From Euglena gracilis (Eukaryota; Euglenida; Euglenophyceae; Euglenales): a DNA stretch of 64,000 nt. Positions within the stretch are counted from its first letter, which is position 1. Every line of letters begins with the position of its first letter. The notes beneath the pieces were generated by a model, which was given only the letters and a program-made list of their open reading frames with translations, searched no databases and had not been told where the DNA came from. Below, in pieces: positions 57,105 through 64,000 of this stretch. The DNA is taken from contig CP154956.1 of assembly GCA_039621445.1 (NCBI GenBank), forward strand, positions 60,459,178-60,523,177, written 5' to 3'. Made by a program: the position numbers and the translations under genes.

Positions 57105-60100
57105 CTGCTCACCAGGAATTTCTTAAGGACCCCGGGGGGTCCAGCCTCCAGCTGGCAAAAAGGCTGCTAGCTGGACCCCGCCCCCCCCCCCCCCCGGGGA
57201 TAGGGGAGGGGTCCGGGGATGGAGGGTGCTGGGCTGGGCTGGGTCGACAAAAAACAAAAATCTCTAAAACATTTTTGCCATTTTCAACATTTTGATGGAT
57301 GGAGCTAGATCAAGGCTGGGGGGCTGTGATGGAGGAAGCTGTGATGAGGGGGAAAATTGCAGGGATAGGTGAGCTGGGCAGCCCAGTTGTCTGGCCAGCC
57401 TGCGGCCAGGTGGCCCGGCCTTCGGCCGGCTGGCCCGGCCTCCGGCCGGGCTCTTAGGCGCCCAAAGTTGCCCAACTCTGCCCATGCCCTTGCCCACAAA
57501 TCAGGGCAAATGAAAGTGGCGCGTGGGCAAGGTTTCGGAAGATTTTGGGAGGGGCGTCAGCGAGCCTCCGGAGGCGGCGAGTGGCGGTACACCCCGCAAT
57601 CGAAAAACCGCAAGGGAGGTGGATCGTGAACTTCTTGGGGTCTGGGCATTTAGGTTGGGGTGTTCTCGCCCTGACCGGAAGGGAGAAAATGCCATCAGAC
57701 CGGGGGGTACTTTGGCCAAACCGAGTTCAACATACTGCCAGGTCCAAGCCGAATCACAGCTCGTGTAGGCAGTGCTCCCGTACTGTGCCCTGACCTCGAT
57801 GCAACGCGGCCCTCAAGGCGCAAATTGGGGGAGAGAAACTTTGCATGGGGGTCAGGCATCCCCCTGGACGGACCCAGAACATTAACCTCTTTTGCATACA
57901 GCTAGAATAGCTTGACAGACAAAAAAAAAGCATTCCGGAGGGGAAAATTTTTTTCTTACTGAGGAAAAATGACCACCCGTCGACAGAGGCAGCCATGAGC
58001 AAAATTCCGGAGTGGGAGGAGCACACATGCCACCTTTCCCAAGAAAAAAGGAGTGTGACCAAAACAATTCTCGAAATTGGCATTGGTCCAAATAGGTATC
58101 CGAAGCGGTGTGCAGCCGAAATGAATACTTCACTGGGGTGTTTTGCTGGATTCTTAACGACGAGGAAGTGCAAGGGGTTTGCCAGGTATTGCCAAATTGA
58201 AGGGACAGCGCTGAGGAAAACGGCTGTGCCTTGCTGAAAATACTTTTGACACAGGCACTCAGCCGATATGAGGGTGGGCCTTCGACCAATCTGAGGAACG
58301 ACACACAAAAAATAGACAACAGTGTTTGAAAATGACAGATGATTCGCTTTCCTCTGTCAAAAAGCAAAGCCAGTGCTCACGAAAACGTATCGCTCATGCC
58401 TCAGGCAGGCATAAATTACTGGTTTGCAGCGCCGTGTGGATCGGCTTATGTGTGGCATCGAGATGGACCACCCAATGATGGTGTCAGACGGTTGCTCGAC
58501 ATCTTGAAAAATCACTTTAACAGAGTTAATTTGCATGCAACTGTCGGCATAGGCTCAGGTGCCACGGCCTAAAATTTCGATGGAACAAAAGAATGGCAAA
58601 AAAATGAGTTCTTGCCCACGCACGTGGGCAAGAACTAAAAATTCAAAAGGGCTTTAAGCTGGCCCCTTTAGACCTTCAGACTTCTCCAACAATTAAGGCA
58701 TCCAGGCATGTTTACGATGACACTGCAAGAGAAAAAAGAGCTTGCCGTCATGAATGAAGAGGTATGCTGCCAATCCAACAACTCAAGACGTGAATGAGGC
58801 CAAAAAGGGAATCCCAAATGGACATGCCAAACCTTTTGTGACCTCGAAAGTGGAGAACGTGGAACAGAAACGTGATGAACGTTGAAGTCTTCTGCTGTGC
58901 AACCAAGGAACGTGTGCAATCTGTACGTTGGGCGACTTGCACCGCAAGCCACTTGTTTTTGAAGCAAAAAAAATTACGTACACAATTGGGATTTGGTACT
59001 GTGCTTTCAAAGGCTACATTTGTAGGGTATTCCAAGTTTTCATTCCTTTGAGACCACGTTTATTCCATCCTTCTTGAGGTTTGAATGCTGAACTTTTGCA
59101 TGAAACAAAAACTGTTGCCAGATTCATTCTTGTCATTCCTTTTCAATTCTTCAAATTAAAAAAAATACAAGTTTACCCCTTTTGTTATTTTGGCAGCTGA
59201 TACTTTTTGGGGCAGTATATAATATTTTTCCGCTACATGTGGATTCCTTCCAATGACGTTGCGATACAATATTATTTTTGTTGGTGCCACAATATGAAAC
59301 CACGTCCTCTTGGAGTGCTCTTTTGTGGAATACCACATTGCACTAGCATAAAAACATTTTTAAATCATTTCCATCTGTCCAAACCCCGCTTGGTGAAAGG
59401 TGGGTCATAGTTCAGAGAATTGTCCCTGAGGCAAACAAAACAGCCGTCCAAAATGCCAGACCCTCCAGTCCATCAGAGGGTTGAGGTTTGAACACTGGCA
59501 AATTATTTTGGCAAACAAAGATAATCCAGCGAATTGAACACACCAGGCTTCGTTCAAATTTGAAAAAAATGATGGATGAGGTGGTGCCATTTGATCCGAG
59601 CTGGATTGAGTAAAAGTGGCAGAACAGCCGCAGCTTGGGAAAATGTCACAAAACAGGTTGCTTTTAAACAACTGTGAAAATCCGGGCCCTTGGCAGTACA
59701 TAACCTAAAGCAACCAGAATTGTAAATTATTGGACAAAAATAGGCAAAACCACTAAAAATAGGAATCTTCAAACAAATTTGAATTGATGTGGTTGGGAAA
59801 CCTGCACTAACTACACCGAGAAAGTGCCATATTACTTTGACTCAATTTGAGTTTTATTGAATGAATGCTTTCCCGTGAAATGTTCCACATTACTCTGGTG
59901 AAAATATTGAACATGTGTCAAAAATAATCATTCCCGAGGAAAACTTGGCCCGATCAAATGAAAAGCAGCTCCTTTTGGAAAACTGTTTTAAAACATGCAG
60001 ATGCGGAAACACATACAAAAAAACATTTCAGTTGCGGGGTGGGGAACTACAATTTTGGGAGACAAAAGATTGTAACACAATTTGAATAGAATCAGGATAC

Positions 60101-62736
60101 ACCCCAAATGTGTGGGTCAAAATCACCCCTCTGAAAGGAGGGGTAAAGAGTGCCACAAAACCAAAAAAATGAAGAAAAACAGAGGGTCTGAAAATGGTCA
60201 TTCCTCCCATTTTTTCAAACTTTTTCAAAAAATGGCCGAATTGAGGCACTCTGGCAGATGTTGACCAAAGACTTCCCTGGGACCCTTCGGAAAATACACT
60301 GTCCTCGACGTCAGGAATGCGTTATGTCCGCAAAGCCCCCTTATTTCTTCTCATCAAGAGCATTCAAAATCACATCTAAACTTGGGACTGTACATATGTA
60401 CACAATCTAATTCATTTGTCATCAAACAATTTTCCACTAAGTGCAAAACAACGCTTCAAGAACAACTACCAGTTTCGCCACGCCTCTGCCCGTGCAAAAG
60501 TCCCAAATCAATACTGCATGTGCATAAGAATTCACAAAGTTCCCAAAATACAAATTCATTTGACGTCCACCAAGAATCCATCACCCCTGAGCACTTTGTT
60601 GTTTGAGATTGCCAATGTGTTTTAATTCCCTGCATGTGCCACCAAGGGGAAAAAAAAGGTGCACAATTGCTCCTTGGAGAGAGAGAGAAGATTATGTCCT
60701 TCTTCTTGAAGCGCCGGGGTGTATAGCATATCCAGAGGGCATTTGAGGTCTTTGTATGGGCGTTGCAGCAATCTGGTCAGTTTTTGCACTGGAACGTCCA
60801 GATGCAGAGCGTGGAAAACGTGGGCTGGATTTTTGTCTTGAATCCCACAGCATCTAGATGCTGTGCGGGACATAAAAAAACCCGACGTTGGGTGAAATCA
60901 AAATCAAAACTGTGCGGTGATGTGCGTCCCAAATGTGTGTGAGCAAATAAGTTGCAAACCAACGTTTGTTCACCAGTACGTTGCAGTAGCGTTCTTTGCC
61001 ACTAAAAAAAACCCACAAAAATACAGCTCGTAACTGTTAGGTTTCACATTGCACACACAGAGGAAGAAAATAATGATCTCAACAGAAGGAAAAACTTGCT
61101 CTTGCAATTTTGAAATCAAGCAAATCACAGTTGTCTGGGTGGAATTGTGCATTAAAATGTGGTACTTTCCATCCGTCACATATGCTGAAGAGAATTGGAT
61201 CATGCCATTCCCCCGTGCACGTCACGTCCCTCCTTGAGGAGGAAAAGTTGCTGCACCTTGCTGAAAAAACAACAACCAAAAGTTCAAATAAAACATTGCG
61301 ATGCCAAGGACGTCATCCTGTCACGTGGCTGTGTGGATTAGCCTGCATCGGTGCAACGCTTCTGCTGTTAACAGAATACAAAATTGTCGGAATGTTATAA
61401 CAGAGTGGCATGCAGCCTGACAGACTGCAAATGAGACGGCATTCAGCAGTGGGAAAGCCAATTTGAACCTGATGCCACACCGCCAGATCAAAATCGTGCC
61501 AAGAAACTTCGTTTGCTTGAGAGGGTGCTGTCTTTCTTTCCATCCATAGCATCTAAAATGGAAATTCGCCACTTCATAAAAAGAAAAGCAGAAGCTGGTG
61601 GCCATGGCTCTCTATTGTACCATCGCCAACGAGATCACAGATGTATGGCTACGGGACACGACCACTGCTGAACAATGCAGTGTCTGTTTGGGTTGTGGAC
61701 AACGACACCTTATTATCAGTCATTGTGGAAAGAACGACACGTAGACATCGCAGTAATCGAGCTTCCCAAACTAATCAGACGGGACCGCTGCCACAGCACC
61801 CGCATTCCACCTTGGGAACACAATGCCCATCTGGGTGGAAGCACAATCAGAATCCAGTGGCGAGAAGATTCAAAAGCAAAAGGGATCATCTCTTGCAAAC
61901 CCTTACGTTGTTTTGGAGAAAAGGCATGCGCACCTGTCACATTGTGAACTCCACTGAGCCGACGTGCATGCAAATCTTCCTCAACATTTTTTATCAATCC
62001 GGTGTTAGAACGCGTACACTTCAAAAAATAAATGTAAAACTCGACGGAGTAATGACATACCGGTTGATCGCCTTGAGGATGTCAAAAAAATGCATTTTTC
62101 ATTTTTGCCCACGCCCGTGGGCAAGGATATATTTTCGAAAAGGCAGAAGTGGCAAAACCTGGCTCACAACACGACTAAACACAAAATATTGATAAGAGGC
62201 CATGTTGGGGAGGCATCGGAAAATTTCTCGGTCCAAACACATCCATTTACAACTTTTCAGAAGGCGTTTCGAGGCAACACCACTTGAAAGGCGCGATGTC
62301 ACCCGATTTTCGAGTCAGCCCGAAAAACCCCCTGCGGATTTTTCCTGGTCTGACTGCAGCACCGCGGAACGTCCCCTGGCCAGTTCGCGTTTTTTTCATT
62401 CAGCTTGCCCACACGTGTGGGCAAATTAAGCAAATTGTGGAGTCGCAGCCCACGAGGCGAGCGGCGACTGAAGAGGGTGCCTCTGGCCACGCGGACAAAA
62501 AACGACCCAAAACGTCGCTCCGAGACCCCCAATTCTTGCCCACGCCGCCTCCGACCGCGTGGGCAACTTTGGTCGCCTAAGGGGCTGGACCCGACTGTAT
62601 TTCACTCGACCCCCGGGGGGGGGGGGGGGCTCCCAGCCCGAATTTGGGCTGCTGGCTGGATTTGAGCTGCTGGCTGGCTGGGCCTCCCCCCAGGGGATAG
62701 GGTACCCTCTGGCTTAAGACATACCCTGCTGCTGAC
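57105..62736. mobile_element. CAGG...CCTG element (57113-62728) split by a nested insertion
   Basis: CTGCTCAC (57105-57112) and CTGCTGAC (62729-62736) form a 7/8 target duplication. The ends are CAGGAATTTCTTAAGGACC and ...GGCTTAAGACATACCCTG, matching 50917-51358. Its own sequence is only 57113-57452 plus 62582-62728; the rest is the inserted element 57453-62581. Confidence 0.8.
57448..62586. mobile_element. 5.1 kb CTTAGGCG-type element (57453-62581) with 5-bp duplication GGGCT
   Basis: GGGCT at 57448-57452 and 62582-62586. The left end CTTAGGCGCCCAAAGTTGCC and inverted right end CTTAGGCGACCAAAGTTGCC differ at one base. The relative 50917-51358 shows the same context uninterrupted near 51208-51220, an empty site. 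Its signature palindrome is TTGCCCAC-GTGGGCAA: AGTTCTTGCCCACG-CA-complement at 58607-58636, 62105-62124, and TTGCCCACACGTGTGGGCAA at 62405-62424. The TIR itself ends in the half-site TTGCCCA. Body AT-rich compared with the 12.1 kb element. Short frames such as MSKIPEWEEHTCHLSQEKRS (57995) and NYWFAAPCGSAYVWHRDGPP (about 58410) are not recognisable, so it is probably non-autonomous. Confidence 0.88.
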
Positions 62737-63493
62737 CCCCTTTTCACATCGAGGCCTGCATCAAACCCCTTGCAGGGACGACCCCTTGGAGGCCAAATGC
62801 GTCCGGCAATTTTCGACGCAGAAATTTTGGGATAATGACACAGATGTCGGGTTGTGGAAAAGGAAAGATTGGCTGGGAGGACGGCAACGGCAACCCCCCC
62901 GCCAGTCCTCGGGACGGCTGCCTTTAGCCGGCGCTTTGAGTGCACATCAGAGATTTTTTAAGTTTTCATGACCCGGGGGTTGGGTGGGTCTGGCTGAGCC
63001 CCCCCAGGGGGGTTGGCCAGGTGGGTACCCCTCTGAGGCGGTGTTTTCCTCTATTTTCGGTGCAAAGCGCCAAAAACTTTTGGACCCCAAAATTGACCCC
63101 CAAAAGGGGAGAGGCTTGGGTCCCCCTGATCCTCCCCTGGCCCCCCCAGGGGGTGGGTGGGTGGGTGGGTGTCCGGAACTCCCCCAGGTCCTAAAAAGCC
63201 TCTAGCGCACGTACCACCTCCCCCCCCCTGTCCTTAACATGGTGCGACACAAACCACTGTGTCAACCACACTTTCCTCGTACTTTGGCATGTCAAAAACA
63301 GGGTGGGGGGGGCAGGTAACACCGATTGTTATCTGTCCAAATTTCAACCAGTTGTCCAACGTACAAAAAAGCAATACAGCTCCTCTCGCTCTCACCCCTT
63401 GTAACGCTGGCACTCAAAATGGTTTTTGGTTGGTTTGCGATAATGCGCAAATCGACCAAAAAAAAAGCTCAAGTGCGAGATGCACCGCCTAAG
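62737..63493. other. Right margin of the transposon nest
   Basis: C/G-run sequence (62960-63230), then TTGGTTGGTTTGCGATAATG and GTGCGAGATGCACCGCCTAA, i.e. a CTTAGGCGG-type end pointing right-to-left, closing at 63493. No gene. Confidence 0.5.
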
Positions 63494-63940
63494 ATTTTCG
63501 CCGCCGACGAGAATCACCATCGTTCCGCTCAAACTGCACAAATGAGTGTGGTGTACAAACCGCCCAAAAATATGTCGTTTGCGTAGCTCATGTGCGGGAC
63601 GCTTGTTTTCCTGGCCATTCATCTGTAGTCCTCTTGAGACAGTGGACAGTGTCTGTTGCCTTCATGTCTCTTCCGTCTTCTTTGCCTTGTCTCAAAGAGG
63701 CGCGGGAAAATTGCAATGTAAAAAAACTATGGGATTTTTTGGGAATTTCAGGTGCTTCCCATAAACATAGCCTCCAACTGTTAGCTTTTGCAAGGTTTTA
63801 TGTTGGAGATGCCCCCCCCCCCCGCTGTGCACGGGGAGGCCTGCATCAAAAGGTCTGTTGGTGCGTTGGATGGCAGCCTCCAACATGCAGGGTGCTGGTG
63901 AGTCAGAATAACCACAATTCCTTTTGAAAGAGAGGGTTGT

Positions 63941-63976
<36 letters not shown>

Positions 63977-64000
63977 CGATTTCCAAGACAGTGCCTGTTT
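63494..64000. other. No gene recognised; short (CA)n at 63940-63966
   Basis: Sequence of mixed composition with one microsatellite. Frames up to about 110 codons exist on the plus strand but carry no motif and no splice context. Confidence 0.4.

Larger units (their letters stand above)
50286..63493. mobile_element. Possible 13.2 kb composite bounded by CTTAGGCGG ends
   Basis: The left end CTTAGGCGGCACATCTCGCA at 50286 and the inverted right end CTTAGGCGGTGCATCTCGCA at 63493 differ at two bases. Just inside both is a GATGTGC/GATTTGCGCA palindrome. The flanks AGTTT and ATTTT agree in four of five bases. The interior contains the separately delimited insertions 50858-53169, 54475-56120 and 57113-62728. 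Alternatively the two ends are relics of different copies. Confidence 0.45.

Noticed and set aside
57754-58308. 184-codon minus-strand frame in the 5.1 kb element as transposase
   Set aside because: Composition rich in Cys/Phe/Ser without motifs; overlaps an equally plausible plus-strand frame; no support for coding.

Overview
The window reads as nuclear DNA of a eukaryote, most likely an alga or another protist. Host genes are split into many short, GC-rich exons with GT-AG introns, and the introns are filled with C-run/G-run elements, (CA)n arrays and DNA transposons. I see no operons, tRNA, rRNA or CRISPR. I cannot name the species from sequence alone.

Left part (1-21.3 kb): a tandem, near-identical duplication of about 10.6 kb. 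The unit carries two minus-strand host genes: a class 3 lipase (Ser in GHSLGG, FRGT strand, Asp in NQHDPIP) and, just downstream, a J-domain protein (HPD motif) with a helical TPR-like tail. Copy 1 (1-7777) stops at a 13-N gap and has lost the lipase 5' exons. Copy 2 (about 8.9-21.3 kb) looks complete for both genes.

Middle and right part (23.6-50.2 kb): one diverged paralogue of the lipase gene, also on the minus strand, stretched over about 26 kb. The intron that splits its catalytic-serine loop has grown to about 16 kb. It holds a 2.2 kb element with an internal fold-back, an older repeat family with ATTGCGC palindromes and, inside that, a 12.1 kb transposon (28844-40970). That transposon carries its own multi-exon plus-strand gene for a very large protein with a ParB/sulfiredoxin-like segment.

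Far right (50.2-63.5 kb): no host gene recognised. This is a nest of transposons inserted into one another.

The most interesting content is the mobile DNA. At least three elements (28844-40970, 50858-53169, 57453-62581) share ends of the type CTTAGGCG and 5-bp target duplications (CCTGG, AACAT, GGGCT). For two of them an unoccupied paralogous target is present in the same window. Each family carries its own signature short palindrome many times over, and the half-sites resemble parts of the element's own terminal repeat. In the 12 kb element more than 30 such palindromes lie in introns and flanks, and two lie in frame inside a coding exon. A second class of small elements has CA...TG ends and 8-bp duplications (hAT-like) and often encloses a GGCGCC-TTCG-GGCGCC type hairpin. 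All of this comes from reading by eye; family assignments by homology search were not possible.
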